From: CAWIUB01 sp963839995
GTDB taxonomy: Bacteria > Actinomycetota > Actinomycetes > Mycobacteriales > Jatrophihabitantaceae
Assembly (NCBI GenBank): GCA_963839995.1
Contig: CAWIXH010000005.1
Coordinates: forward strand, 124,001 to 188,000
Length of the DNA: 64,000 nt
Reading direction: 5' to 3'
How positions within the stretch are numbered: the first letter of the stretch is position 1; every line of letters starts with the position of its first letter. Positions 1 through 8,526 of the stretch are shown here, in pieces. The notes under the pieces were generated by a model. The model ran no database searches and had not been told where the DNA came from. It saw only the letters and a program-made list of their open reading frames with translations. The position numbers and the translations under genes were made by a program.

Positions 1-1002
1 ACCGCGCTTTTCCGGGCGGGCGACAACCAGACGCTCGGCCCGCTGCTGACTCATCGGTTAGTCACGGTGTGGCAGGTGAATGCGGTGGCTCTCGCCCTGC
101 TCGTCCTGGCGGCCGCGTGGTACCTGGCCGGGGTTGCGGTGCTGCGCCGGCGCCGGCCCGACTTCGCCTGGCCGGTCGGCTACCCGGTGTCGTTCCTGGC
201 CGGGTTGGCGGTAATCGGTTACGCCACCTGCGGGGCCATCGCGGTCTACGACCAGGCCCTGTTCACGGCGCACATGCTCGGCCACTTGGCTCTGGTGATG
301 CTCGCGCCGGCGCTGATCGTCGTCGGACGCCCGATGCGCCTGGCGGTGGAGGCGTCTCGTCCGCCACTACGGGCCCGTATCGAGCGGGTCGTGCGCGGCC
401 CGGTGGTGTCGCTGCTGACCACGCCGCCGGTCGCTTTGGCTTGCTACACAGCGGTGATCGTCGGCAGTCACTTGACCGGATTGATGGACACGATCATGAG
501 CCTCACCTGGGCCGGCCAGGTAGAGCATGTGGTCTACCTGGTGGCCGGGTATCAGTTCTTCGCTCTGGTGATCGGCGACGAGCCGCTGCGGTGGCGGCTG
601 GCGACCCCGGCTCGATGGGTCATGCTGGCGATCTCGATGGCGGTCGACACGTTCACCGGCGTCGTGATCATGATGTCGCTCGATCCGGTCACCATGGTGC
701 CGACGCCGGGCCTCACGGTGAATCCGCTGAGCGACACGCGGACCGGCGGGGCGATCATGTGGCTCGGTGGCGACGGGATCATGGCCGTCGTCATGATCGC
801 GCTGGTAGTCGGCTGGCTGCGGACGTCCGGACGGTCCGGCGTCGACCGCGTCAGCTGGCTCGAACAGGCGCGCATTGCGGCGCTGAACGAGCGAACCGGT
901 GCCGTCGCCGAGGACCCGATCGACGACGACGACGCGCGGCTCGAGGCCTACAACGACTGGCTGGCACGCGTCGCCGAGCCAGAGCGGTGGCCGGACGGCT
1001 AG
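1..1002 (+). CDS. Cytochrome c oxidase assembly protein, CtaG/Caa3-type (5' partial)
   Basis: Polytopic membrane protein of the CtaG family, which delivers copper during assembly of aa3-type cytochrome oxidase. The reading frame is open to the left edge, and residues upstream of the first possible start (GTG at 67) still look like coding sequence. Many actinobacterial homologues carry an N-terminal CopD domain, so the gene probably begins outside the window. About six hydrophobic segments are visible, with family-typical His/Met residues in the stretches around HMLGHLALVMLAP and GSHLTGLMD. The C-terminal tail is charged and acidic (DDDDARLEAYNDWLARV), as in actinobacterial members. It converges on the next gene; a 12-bp palindrome (1004-1015) follows the stop. 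Confidence 0.85.
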   Translation, partial: TALFRAGDNQTLGPLLTHRLVTVWQVNAVALALLVLAAAWYLAGVAVLRRRRPDFAWPVGYPVSFLAGLAVIGYATCGAIAVYDQALFTAHMLGHLALVMLAPALIVVGRPMRLAVEASRPPLRARIERVVRGPVVSLLTTPPVALACYTAVIVGSHLTGLMDTIMSLTWAGQVEHVVYLVAGYQFFALVIGDEPLRWRLATPARWVMLAISMAVDTFTGVVIMMSLDPVTMVPTPGLTVNPLSDTRTGGAIMWLGGDGIMAVVMIALVVGWLRTSGRSGVDRVSWLEQARIAALNERTGAVAEDPIDDDDARLEAYNDWLARVAEPERWPDG

Positions 1003-1073
1003 TACCTGATCAGGTTTCCCCGCAATTCGTCGCTGGGCGCAGCGGTTCGCGTCCAGTTCCGGGGAAGACGTGA

Positions 1074-1673
1074 TCAACCGGCCGGCCTGACCGGACCGGA
1101 CGAGGGTGTCATGGCAATCGGGCTGGACAGGTAGCCGAGCACGAACGCCAGGCCGTGACCGGCTGCCACGACCTGACGGGTTGCCACAATCTCCCCAACT
1201 GCGGTCGCGACGCCGATCGCGGACCCGATCAGCCAATGGCGCTCCGGCAGCACGGTCACCAGCCCGCCGACGGCCGCCGTCATCACGTACGAGGATCCGA
1301 CATCGACCTGCGTGCGAGCACTGGACGGCAGCCGGCCAGCTTTGATGCCCGACCACACCGCGGCCTGGGTAGCCAGGGTCGGCAGCACATGCCCGGCAAC
1401 GGCAATGGCCGCAGCACGTCGGGTACCCGCGAGGTACTCCAGGCCTCCGAGCGCAGCCGCCGTTCCGGCCGCCGGGGCCAGCCAATGGTCGCCCTCGACC
1501 ACCACAGCGCTGGCGAGCAGCGAGCGGACGGGCCTGCTGGCCAGGTTGTCGAGATTGGTGCTCGCCGCCCGCTCCAGGGCCGCGCCGTCGACGCGCCGTT
1601 TGACGAGCGCGGTCGCGACCAGCGCGCTCACCAACCCGGTCGTCAGTGGCAGGCGACGAATCAGCCGGATCAT
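1074..1673 (-). CDS. Rhomboid-like integral membrane protein
   Basis: A 199-residue protein with several hydrophobic helices. It resembles the actinobacterial rhomboid-like membrane proteins that keep the fold but lack the full serine-protease signature; I see no clear GxSG plus His dyad. Characteristic stretches are GDHWLAPAAGTAAALGGLEY and AVAGHVLPTLATQ. Its ATG overlaps the hutF stop (ATGA), so it is the last gene of the leftward catabolic operon and is translationally coupled to hutF. Family-level function is unknown; a link to the catabolic genes is only by position. Confidence is high that it is a gene, moderate for the family. Confidence 0.6.
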   Translation of the reverse strand: MIRLIRRLPLTTGLVSALVATALVKRRVDGAALERAASTNLDNLASRPVRSLLASAVVVEGDHWLAPAAGTAAALGGLEYLAGTRRAAAIAVAGHVLPTLATQAAVWSGIKAGRLPSSARTQVDVGSSYVMTAAVGGLVTVLPERHWLIGSAIGVATAVGEIVATRQVVAAGHGLAFVLGYLSSPIAMTPSSGPVRPAG

Positions 1674-2983
1674 TGCTCACGCCAGAGCGGCCCGATCGCG
1701 TCGCGCAGTAGTTTGCCCACGTCCCCGAGGACGTGCTGGCCTTCCCGCACGATCACCTGGCCGCCGGCGACGACCGTACGAACGTCCGCGGCGGTGGCGG
1801 CTAGGATCGCCTGATCTACCAGCGATCCGGCCGTACGCGGGCTGTCCAGGCTGACTTCGACGAGGTCGGCGCGAGCTCCGGACTCGAGCCGGCCGGCGTC
1901 GTCCCAGCCGAGGCTGTGCTGGCCCGCCCCGGTGAGCGCCTCGACCAGCTCGGCCGGCCGGAACCGTCCCCGCCGTCCGGCTGCGAGCCGTTCGTCCATC
2001 TCCAGCGCGCGGGCCTCCTCGACCAAGTCGATGACGGCATGCTGGTCGCTGCCAAGGGTGATCGGCGCTCCAGCGTCGTGCAGCCGACGAGCTGGGCCTA
2101 CGCCGTCGGCGAGATCGCGCTCGGTGGTCGGACAGATGCCGACGCTGGTTCGCGACCGGCCGAGCGCCACGATGTCGTCGTCGGTGAGGTGCGTGGCGTG
2201 CACGGCGGTGCTGTTCGGGCCGAGTGCGCCGAACTCGGCGAGCAACGCGGTCGGGGTGCGCCGGTAGGCCGCCAGGCATCGCTCGTTCTCGGCCGGCTGT
2301 TCGGACAGGTGGAAGTGCAGGGGACGACCCCGAGCGGCCTGCACCAGCGTCGGCAGCGCCACCCGGGGCACCGCGCGCACCGAGTGGATCGCCACGCCGA
2401 TCCGGGTGGTGTCGTCGTCGCGCAGCGCAGCGTGGCGATCCGCCCAGCCTTCAGCGGTCTGATCGGAGAAGCGCAGCTGGTACACGTCCAAGGGCTCGCC
2501 GATCCCGCCCGCGAGATAGGCGGAATCCACCAGCGTGACTCGGATTCCGGCGTCGCGGGCGGCTCGGCGCAGGGCATGGCTCATCTCGTTGGGGTCGCGG
2601 TAAGGCCGGCCCCCCGGGCCATGGTGCAGGTAGTGGAACTCGCCGACGCTGGTGACCCCGGAAAGCGCCATCTCGGCATACGTCGCCCGGGCCAGCGCCA
2701 GATAGCGGTCGGGGTCGAGTCGGTCCGCGACCTGGTACATCGCCTCCCGCCACGTCCAGAACGTGCCATCGGCCCCGTGTGTACGCCCTCGCAGCGCCCG
2801 GTGGAATGCGTGGCTGTGGGTGTTGGCGAATCCAGGCAGGACGAGGCCGGGCAGCCGCTCGTCGTCCGGCCGCGGTTCGGTGCGGGCGGCCACCCGGGTG
2901 ATCCGGCCGCCGTCCACGACGATGCGGACGTCCGGCTGCACGCCGACCGGCAGCCACGCGTACCCAGCGAAGTAGCCGGTCAC
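1670..2983 (-). CDS. hutF: Formimidoylglutamate deiminase (HutF-like amidohydrolase)
   Basis: Amidohydrolase-superfamily enzyme of 437 residues. HutF converts N-formimidoyl-L-glutamate to N-formyl-L-glutamate and ammonia in the five-step histidine pathway. Visible metal ligands are the N-terminal HxH in NTHSHAFHR (about residues 56-60), the His of HFHLSEQ in the middle, and GSDQHA near residue 320. The family-specific stretches VGEFHYLHH and WTWREAMY are also present. The start is GTG at 2983, seven bases after the M20 amidohydrolase stop, with GAGGG upstream. An M20 amidohydrolase next to HutF is the order seen in Streptomyces hut clusters, but HutU and HutI are absent here, so the true substrate may be a histidine derivative. 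Confidence 0.88.
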   Translation of the reverse strand: MTGYFAGYAWLPVGVQPDVRIVVDGGRITRVAARTEPRPDDERLPGLVLPGFANTHSHAFHRALRGRTHGADGTFWTWREAMYQVADRLDPDRYLALARATYAEMALSGVTSVGEFHYLHHGPGGRPYRDPNEMSHALRRAARDAGIRVTLVDSAYLAGGIGEPLDVYQLRFSDQTAEGWADRHAALRDDDTTRIGVAIHSVRAVPRVALPTLVQAARGRPLHFHLSEQPAENERCLAAYRRTPTALLAEFGALGPNSTAVHATHLTDDDIVALGRSRTSVGICPTTERDLADGVGPARRLHDAGAPITLGSDQHAVIDLVEEARALEMDERLAAGRRGRFRPAELVEALTGAGQHSLGWDDAGRLESGARADLVEVSLDSPRTAGSLVDQAILAATAADVRTVVAGGQVIVREGQHVLGDVGKLLRDAIGPLWREQ

Positions 2984-2990
2984 CGTGCCC

Positions 2991-4178
2991 TCATCCGGCG
3001 AGCCGCTCCAGGACGGCGGCGAGCGCCGCCACGCCCACCAGGCAGTCGTCGCGTTCGGCGAACTCGGCGGGGGAATGCGACACGCCGGTGGGATTGCGCA
3101 CGAAGATCATCCCGGTCGGAATCCCAGCATTGGCGAGGATTCCAGCATCGTGACCGGCGCCAGTCGCCAGCGCAGGAGCGCCGCCGGCAGCGATCGCCAG
3201 CTGCTCGCGCAACGTCACATCGAAGGGTGTCTCGTCCGTCCAGGACTCCTCTTCGACCACCGACCCGGCCGCATTGCTCGCCAGCGCGATCAGGTCGCCG
3301 ATCACCCGATGCACCGCCGCGGCCTGCGGCGCACGTGAGTCCACCCAGGTCGTGACCCGCGACGGGATCGCGTTGACGCCGTTGGGTTCAACCGCCACCT
3401 TGCCGCAGGTGGCCACCGCGCCGTGTTCGGCGGCCGACGCGCGGGCGGCGAGCACCAGCCGGGCGTAGTCGAGCATCGGGTCGCGACGATCGTCCAGCCG
3501 GGTGGTACCGGCGTGGTTCGCCTCACCGGGCAATTCCACCCGCCATCGGCCGTGCGGCCAGATCGCGCTGGCCACCCCGATCGGCGAGCCGAGGTCGACG
3601 AGCCCGCGTCCCTGCTCGACATGTAGCTCGACGAATACGCCGACCCGGCGCAGCGCTGCGTCGTCGCGGCCTATCCGGTCCGGCTGCAGCCCGGCCGAGC
3701 GTCGCGCGTCGGCCATGGTGGTGCCGTCGCCGTCGCGCAGGGCGAGCGCGCGCTCGGGCGACAGCGCGCCGGTGACCAGCCGCGAGCCGGCGCACGCGAC
3801 CCCGAACCGGGCCCCCTCCTCGTCCGCGAAGTTGACCACCCCGATCGGCCGGGACGGCACGAATCCCTTGCTGCGCAAGGCATCCACCGCCACGAAGGCC
3901 GCGACAACGCCGAGCGGACCGTCGAAGGCCCCGCCGTCCGGCACCGAGTCGAGATGGCTGCCGGTGACCAGCCCCGGGCCGCTTGCGTCGGGATCGCCCC
4001 ACCACGCCCACTGGTTGCCGGCCCGGTCGAGCAGGACCTCCAAGCCGCGCGCGGTGGCGCACGAGGTGAACCACTCGCGCAGCGCCAGGTCGACGGGCGT
4101 CCAGGCGAACCGGCGATAGCCTCCGGACGGTGCGCGGCCGACGGGCTGCAGCTCGCCCCACAACCCGTCGAAGGTCAC
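2991..4178 (-). CDS. M20 amidohydrolase, allantoate amidohydrolase / N-carbamoyl-amino acid hydrolase type
   Basis: Binuclear-metal amidohydrolase of 395 residues. Metal ligands are H75 and D77 in GSHLDSVPDGG, D86 in AFDGPLG, and the E120/E121 pair in FADEEGARFG. The dimerisation-domain region VELHVEQGRGL and the C-terminal SHSPAEFAE (metal-binding His) are also present. Family members cleave N-carbamoyl, allantoate or N-formyl groups from small amides. Directly upstream of HutF, it probably removes the terminal formyl or carbamoyl group from a glutamate derivative. The start is GTG at 4178, 50 bases after the binding-protein stop. No attachment to allantoin metabolism is visible nearby, so allantoate as substrate is unlikely. 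Confidence 0.82.
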   Translation of the reverse strand: MTFDGLWGELQPVGRAPSGGYRRFAWTPVDLALREWFTSCATARGLEVLLDRAGNQWAWWGDPDASGPGLVTGSHLDSVPDGGAFDGPLGVVAAFVAVDALRSKGFVPSRPIGVVNFADEEGARFGVACAGSRLVTGALSPERALALRDGDGTTMADARRSAGLQPDRIGRDDAALRRVGVFVELHVEQGRGLVDLGSPIGVASAIWPHGRWRVELPGEANHAGTTRLDDRRDPMLDYARLVLAARASAAEHGAVATCGKVAVEPNGVNAIPSRVTTWVDSRAPQAAAVHRVIGDLIALASNAAGSVVEEESWTDETPFDVTLREQLAIAAGGAPALATGAGHDAGILANAGIPTGMIFVRNPTGVSHSPAEFAERDDCLVGVAALAAVLERLAG

Positions 4179-4228
4179 CGGCTCAGCCTGCCACGCCGGC
4201 CCTCCCGCGTTGTACGACGTGCAGCCGG

Positions 4229-5188
4229 CTACTGCTTGTTTGCCAGGTCGGCGATCGACTTCAGGTTGTACTTGGCTGCAGTGTCCTTGGTGACGACGAT
4301 GGCGTCCTTGTCTTCTGCGGAGGACTGGGTGAGCACCTCAAGCGGAGCCGGCACGACCTTCTGCAAGGCCGCGAAGACGTCCTCGGACGACACCGCGGTG
4401 GCGGTCTTGTCGAAGTATTGCAGCAGCACCCCGTTGTATTCGGGGATCAGGTCGATCGACCCGTCCTTCAGGCCAGGAATGTATGCCTCGCGGCTGCCGA
4501 TGTTGAGTTTGGTGGTGACCGAGGCGCCTTGGGCCTTCAACGCCTCGGTGTAGATCTGCGCCAGCAGGACGTTCTCCTGGAAGTTCGCCGAGCCGATGAC
4601 GAGTTTCACACCGGCCGCTGCGCTTGTCTTCGTGGTGAGCCCGTTGCTGCTCAGCCAGTCGAGGGCGACCTTGGCCGGGTCTTGCTTGTCGGAGATCACC
4701 TTGGCATCCAGGTCGGTGAGCGTCTTGGTGTCGAGCTTCGCCGAGACCGCGTTCAGCGCGGCGACCACCGCCGGGGTTGCCTTGGCCTTATTGATCAGCG
4801 GGAGCACGTTCTGCGCCGTATAGAGGTTCTTCGGATCGTCGAGCACGACGAAGCCGTTCGCCTCGATCGACGGATCGGTGGTGAAGATGTCCCCGGCGTC
4901 GATCTGCCCGTTCTTCAGCGCATTGATCGTCAGCGGTCCGCCGGCGTCCAGCTTCTTGAAGGTCCCGAAGGTGACTCCGTAGACCTTCTGGAGGCCGGGC
5001 ACGCCGTCGGGACGAGTGGCGAACTCGGGGGGTCCGCCGAGCGTCAACTTGCTGGCGATCGTGCTACCACCACCACCTCCCGCGGACGCAGCGCTGGTCT
5101 TGCTGCTGCTGCCGCTGCTGCCGCAGGCCGCGAGGGTCAATGCCGCCGCCGTCATGCCAGCAGCCACGAGCAGGGCTGTGCGTCTCAT
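4229..5188 (-). CDS. Betaine/osmoprotectant-type ABC substrate-binding lipoprotein, circularly permuted
   Basis: Lipoprotein of 319 residues with a basic, hydrophobic signal peptide and lipobox LAAC (Cys22). The fold is that of OpuAC/ProX-type binding proteins for quaternary ammonium compounds, but the halves are swapped. Residues 46-184 (SKLTLGGPPEF to VALDWLSSNGL) form what is normally the C-terminal half, and residues 194-319 (VKLVIGSANFQEN to LKSIADLANKQ) what is normally the N-terminal half. The motif KTSAA occurs twice, after the lipobox (30-34) and at the internal joint (187-191), as expected if a tandem duplication was trimmed. All family landmarks are intact (GSREAYIP, DLIPEY, FTTDPS), so the protein is probably functional. 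It is the last gene of the transporter operon. Confidence 0.85.
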   Translation of the reverse strand: MRRTALLVAAGMTAAALTLAACGSSGSSSKTSAASAGGGGGSTIASKLTLGGPPEFATRPDGVPGLQKVYGVTFGTFKKLDAGGPLTINALKNGQIDAGDIFTTDPSIEANGFVVLDDPKNLYTAQNVLPLINKAKATPAVVAALNAVSAKLDTKTLTDLDAKVISDKQDPAKVALDWLSSNGLTTKTSAAAGVKLVIGSANFQENVLLAQIYTEALKAQGASVTTKLNIGSREAYIPGLKDGSIDLIPEYNGVLLQYFDKTATAVSSEDVFAALQKVVPAPLEVLTQSSAEDKDAIVVTKDTAAKYNLKSIADLANKQ

Positions 5189-5245
5189 CGATCTCTCCGT
5201 TCTTAACGCTTCCGTGGTCTGTGGTTCGGGTTGCCTGTCAACGAT

Positions 5246-6001
5246 TCACCTAGTCGCGGCCTCCACCTGGGCGACGGCGACGCCGAGCGGTCCCTGTTCC
5301 AGCGCCGGGCGGCGAGCGAACCGGCCCGACACCCCGCGGGACACCGTGTAGCGCTGGACGAGTGCGAGCAGCGAATCGGCGAGTAGCGCAAGTACGGCCA
5401 CCAGCACGGCGCCCGCCGTGCGTTGCGGCACGTCCTGCTGGGACAGGCCGTCGAACACGAACCGGCCCAGCCCGCCGAGCCCGAGGTAGGCCGCGATGGT
5501 CGCGGTGGCAATGACCTGCAGGGTGGCGCTGCGCAGCCCGGAGAAGATCAGGGGCAGCGCAATGGGGAACTCGACTCGGACGAGCACCTGGCTTCCCGTC
5601 ATCCCCATACCCGAGGCCGCATCGCGTGCGGCTGGCTCGACGTTCTGCACCCCGGCGTACGTGTTGGACAGAATCGGCGGAATCGCCAGCAATACCAGCA
5701 CGATTTCGGTGGGGATGAGATAGACGGTGTCGCCCTTGCCATGGATGTGCGGGGAGATGATCACGTACAGCAGGATCAGCAGTCCAATGGTGGGAAGCGC
5801 ACGCAGCGCGTTCGCCGCCGACACCAGGAACGTCAACCGACCCGTGTGCCCGATGACCAGGCCGAGCGGCAGCGCGATTGCTAGTGCGATGACGACGGCG
5901 AGCAGCGAGTACTCGATGTGCTTGATCAACTGGCTGAAGATGCCATCGGGCCCACGCCAGTTGGTCGGGTCGTTGAGCCACACGAACGTGTCGTGGATCA
6001 T
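5246..6001 (-). CDS. ABC transporter permease, OpuAB/ProW type
   Basis: Inner-membrane permease of 251 residues with about six transmembrane helices and the EAA-type coupling loop around EPAARDAASGMGMTG. It is related to the permease of osmoprotectant and betaine transporters. The ATG at 6001 was chosen because it overlaps the stop of the upstream permease (ATGA). An upstream in-frame start at 6025 would lengthen the overlap without adding conserved sequence. With the next gene it forms a heteromeric permease pair, the usual OpuCB/OpuCD arrangement. Confidence 0.88.
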   Translation of the reverse strand: MIHDTFVWLNDPTNWRGPDGIFSQLIKHIEYSLLAVVIALAIALPLGLVIGHTGRLTFLVSAANALRALPTIGLLILLYVIISPHIHGKGDTVYLIPTEIVLVLLAIPPILSNTYAGVQNVEPAARDAASGMGMTGSQVLVRVEFPIALPLIFSGLRSATLQVIATATIAAYLGLGGLGRFVFDGLSQQDVPQRTAGAVLVAVLALLADSLLALVQRYTVSRGVSGRFARRPALEQGPLGVAVAQVEAATR

Positions 6002-6702
6002 CGCGAGGCCACCGCCCGGCGCCACGGCGTGAGCGCGCGGTTGATCAGCACCACAATGACATCGAACGCGAGCGCGAGTAGCACGCAGAGCAGGATGCCA
6101 AGCGCGATCGGCGGATAGTAGGGCCCCGACACCGACAGCTGGAACCCGTTCGTGAACAACTGGCCGAGTTCAGGCACACCGATCGTCGCGGCTACCGCGA
6201 CCAGACTTACGTTGGAGACGACGGCCACCCGTACACCGGCGGCGATGACCGGCACCGCGATCGGCAACTCGACCTTGAAGACGCGCTGCAGCCGGGTGTA
6301 TCCCATCGCCGTCGCGGCCTGAGCCACCTCGTCGGGAACAGCGCCCAGGCCGTCGGCAACAACGCGGACGAGCAACGCCACCGAGTACACGGTCAACGCC
6401 ACCGCGACGTTGATCGGGGAGAGAATCTTGGTGCCGAGGATGCTCGGCATCAGCACGAACAGCACGATGGACGGAATGGTGTAGAGCAGACCGCTGAGTG
6501 TGACCATCGGCGGGTAGACCCATCGGTAGCGGCGGGCCAGATACCCGAGCGGCAGCGAGATGATCAGGCCCGCGATGACCGGCAGCACCGATAGCCAAGC
6601 GTGGTAGCCCAGCCAGCTGAGCACTTCGTCACGGTGGTCGCTGAAATAGCTGAACAGCTTCCACGGCGACGAGCGGGAGTCAGCCAGATACCCGGCGCTC
6701 AC
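5998..6702 (-). CDS. ABC transporter permease, OpuAB/ProW type
   Basis: Second permease of the pair, 234 residues with about six membrane helices. The coupling loop lies near VPDEVAQAATAMGYTRLQ. Typical family sequence includes LYTIPSIVLFVLMP and VAVAATIGVPELGQL. Start and stop overlap the ATPase and the other permease by four bases each, so three genes are translationally coupled. This permease lies first after the ATPase, as in OpuC-type operons. Confidence 0.88.
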   Translation of the reverse strand: MSAGYLADSRSSPWKLFSYFSDHRDEVLSWLGYHAWLSVLPVIAGLIISLPLGYLARRYRWVYPPMVTLSGLLYTIPSIVLFVLMPSILGTKILSPINVAVALTVYSVALLVRVVADGLGAVPDEVAQAATAMGYTRLQRVFKVELPIAVPVIAAGVRVAVVSNVSLVAVAATIGVPELGQLFTNGFQLSVSGPYYPPIALGILLCVLLALAFDVIVVLINRALTPWRRAVASR

Positions 6703-7856
6703 GTCGCGCCCTGCCCACTCGGTTGCCTGATTTGCGCCGGAGCCTGGCGAGCCGCGGACGCCTGCTCGTCGATGCGGACGAGCACCTGCGCGGCGGTGAC
6801 GGTGCCGAGCAGCGCGCCGTCGCCGTTGACGACGACGCCCCGGCCGCTCGGCGACGACAGCGCAGCGTCAAGGGCGGCGCGCAGCGTGCCGTCGGAGGTG
6901 GCGAGCGTGCCACCGAGGTTGAGCAGGTCCGGCGTCACCGACCCCTGCAACGTGTCGTCGGAGACCCCGGTGAGCGCCAGCCAGCCCTGCGGCTGCTTCT
7001 GGTCGTCGACGACGAGCACCCAGCCGTCACGGGCGACGTCCCTGGCGTTGATCAAGCCAGAGCCCAGCGTCACGGCCGGCTCGTCCGAGACCGGCAGTTG
7101 GCCGGCCGCCGCAAAGCCCAGCGCGCGGTAGCCGCGGTCACGGCCCACGAAGCCGGCCACGAACGCGTCGGCGGGCTTCGACAGCAGCTTGGCGGGCGTC
7201 GCCAGCTGCGCGAGCTTGCCGCCGACGCGCATCACCGCCACCTGGTCACCGAGTTTGATCGCCTCGTCGATGTCGTGCGTCACGAACACGGTGGTCTTGC
7301 CCAGCTCGCCCTGCAGCCGCAGGAACTCGTCCTGCAGCTGGGCGCGGACGACCGGGTCGACGGCGCTGAACGGCTCGTCCATCAGCATGACGGGCGGATC
7401 GGCAGCCAGTGCTCGCGCGACGCCGACCCGCTGCTGCTGGCCACCGGAGAGCTGGGCCGGATACCGCTTGGCGAAGTTCGCTGGCAGGCCCACCTGGTCG
7501 AGCAGCTCCATCGCCCGCTTGCGGGCCGCGCGCTTTCGCTGCCCGAGCAGCAACGGCACGGTCGCGATGTTGTCGACGATCGTGCGGTGCGGGAACAGCC
7601 CGGCGTGCTGGATGACGTAGCCGATGCCGCGACGCAGCTGGGCCGGCGCGACGGTCGACGTGTCGCGGTCGTCGAGCCAGATCCGGCCGCGGGTCGGCTC
7701 GATCATCCGGTTGATCATGCGGAGACTGGTCGTCTTGCCGCACCCGGACGGGCCGACGAGCACGGTGATCTGGCCGGACGGTGCCTCGAAGCTGAGTTCG
7801 TCGACGGCGACCGTGCCGTCCGGATACCGCTTGGTGACCGAGTCGAACCGGATCAT
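6699..7856 (-). CDS. ABC transporter ATP-binding protein, OpuAA/ProV type
   Basis: Nucleotide-binding subunit of the betaine-type transporter. It shows Walker A (GPSGCGKTT), the Q-loop in GYVIQHAGLFPHRT, signature LSGGQQQRVGVARAL, Walker B VMLMDEPFSAVDP and the switch His in VTHDIDEAIKLGD. After about residue 240 a CBS-like pair follows, the module that senses ionic strength or nucleotides in this family. The ATG at 7856 (MIRFDSVTKRYPDG) matches usual family starts; a GTG ten codons upstream at 7886 is an alternative. A LacI-type operator lies about 140 bases upstream. Confidence 0.9.
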   Translation of the reverse strand: MIRFDSVTKRYPDGTVAVDELSFEAPSGQITVLVGPSGCGKTTSLRMINRMIEPTRGRIWLDDRDTSTVAPAQLRRGIGYVIQHAGLFPHRTIVDNIATVPLLLGQRKRAARKRAMELLDQVGLPANFAKRYPAQLSGGQQQRVGVARALAADPPVMLMDEPFSAVDPVVRAQLQDEFLRLQGELGKTTVFVTHDIDEAIKLGDQVAVMRVGGKLAQLATPAKLLSKPADAFVAGFVGRDRGYRALGFAAAGQLPVSDEPAVTLGSGLINARDVARDGWVLVVDDQKQPQGWLALTGVSDDTLQGSVTPDLLNLGGTLATSDGTLRAALDAALSSPSGRGVVVNGDGALLGTVTAAQVLVRIDEQASAARQAPAQIRQPSGQGAT

Positions 7857-7997
7857 CGTGGACTGACGGCCTTCCGTCCGGGACACGAGCCGCCGATGCC
7901 TCAGCGGTACGGGCGATCACCTTGCGAACGTCAAGCGTTGCACAGACGACCGACAACACGCACCTGCACCGCAGGCTGTAATCCGACCGTTAGAACG

Positions 7998-8011
7998 GTG
8001 AATCGCTTCAG
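7998..8011. promoter_or_regulatory. LacI-type operator (third copy) ahead of the ABC transporter operon
   Basis: GTGAATCGCTTCAG differs by one base from the reverse complement of the operator at 9461-9474. It lies in the 151-base gap before the ABC operon and overlaps the stop codon of the cupin gene. The position suggests that the divergently encoded LacI protein also controls the transporter operon. The remaining gap sequence shows no other clear element to me. Confidence 0.55.
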
Positions 8012-8526
8012 GCGGAGTCGTCGAGCGGGCGCAGCTCGTCGGCGTAGGAGACCGATTTGCGCCGCAGCACGCCGGTGCTGCTGACCGCGTACTGACCCAT
8101 CCGCCACAGCGGCGGCGAGTAGGCGTGGATCGAGACACTCCCGGCGTCACGTCCGGTGAGCCGATGAATGTGGTCCGGGCCGAAACTGAATGCCTGATCG
8201 GCTGCCACGTCGACCGCCGCGCTGGGCGTCCCTACCGCGAGCCGGTGCTCGGTGAGGCATCCGTCCACGACGGCGACCGCACCGGAGGAGATGTCGTGGT
8301 CGTGCCAGCCGGTGTCGTTGCGAGGCGTCCAGCACAGCAGCCACACGTCGACGTGGGTGTCCCTGTGCAGCTCGACGTAGTGCCGCTCGTCGTCGCTGAA
8401 GGCCACGTGCTTCCGCCAGGTTTCCGGCCTTGCCGCGATGGACGAGACGAGGGCGCGCAACTCGCGCTCGTCCAAGTCTCGGCCCGGGAGGGAGTCGAAG
8501 GCTGCAACCGAGTCGGCGAGGGTCAT
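8008..8526 (-). CDS. Cysteine dioxygenase-family cupin (thiol dioxygenase)
   Basis: A 172-residue cupin related to type I cysteine dioxygenase. It has the metal-binding HxH pair at H75/H77 (TGWHDHD), further His at 119 and 121 (GPDHIHR), and the H134/Y136 pair (SIHAYSPPL) corresponding to the active-site Ser-His-Tyr region. Such enzymes add O2 to a thiol to give a sulfinate. It overlaps the amidohydrolase stop by four bases and so is the second gene of the operon. A thiol dioxygenase in a histidine-type catabolic locus suggests that the pathway handles sulfur, for example from ergothioneine; that is inference. Confidence 0.78.
   Translation of the reverse strand: MTLADSVAAFDSLPGRDLDERELRALVSSIAARPETWRKHVAFSDDERHYVELHRDTHVDVWLLCWTPRNDTGWHDHDISSGAVAVVDGCLTEHRLAVGTPSAAVDVAADQAFSFGPDHIHRLTGRDAGSVSIHAYSPPLWRMGQYAVSSTGVLRRKSVSYADELRPLDDSA

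Noticed and set aside
1004..1015. ACCTGATCAGGT palindrome after the CtaG gene
   Set aside because: Single 12-base palindrome between converging genes without U-run or matching copies; too weak to call operator or terminator.
2991..4178. Allantoin degradation gene
   Set aside because: Family annotation alone suggests allantoate, but no other purine-degradation gene is present and HutF is adjacent.
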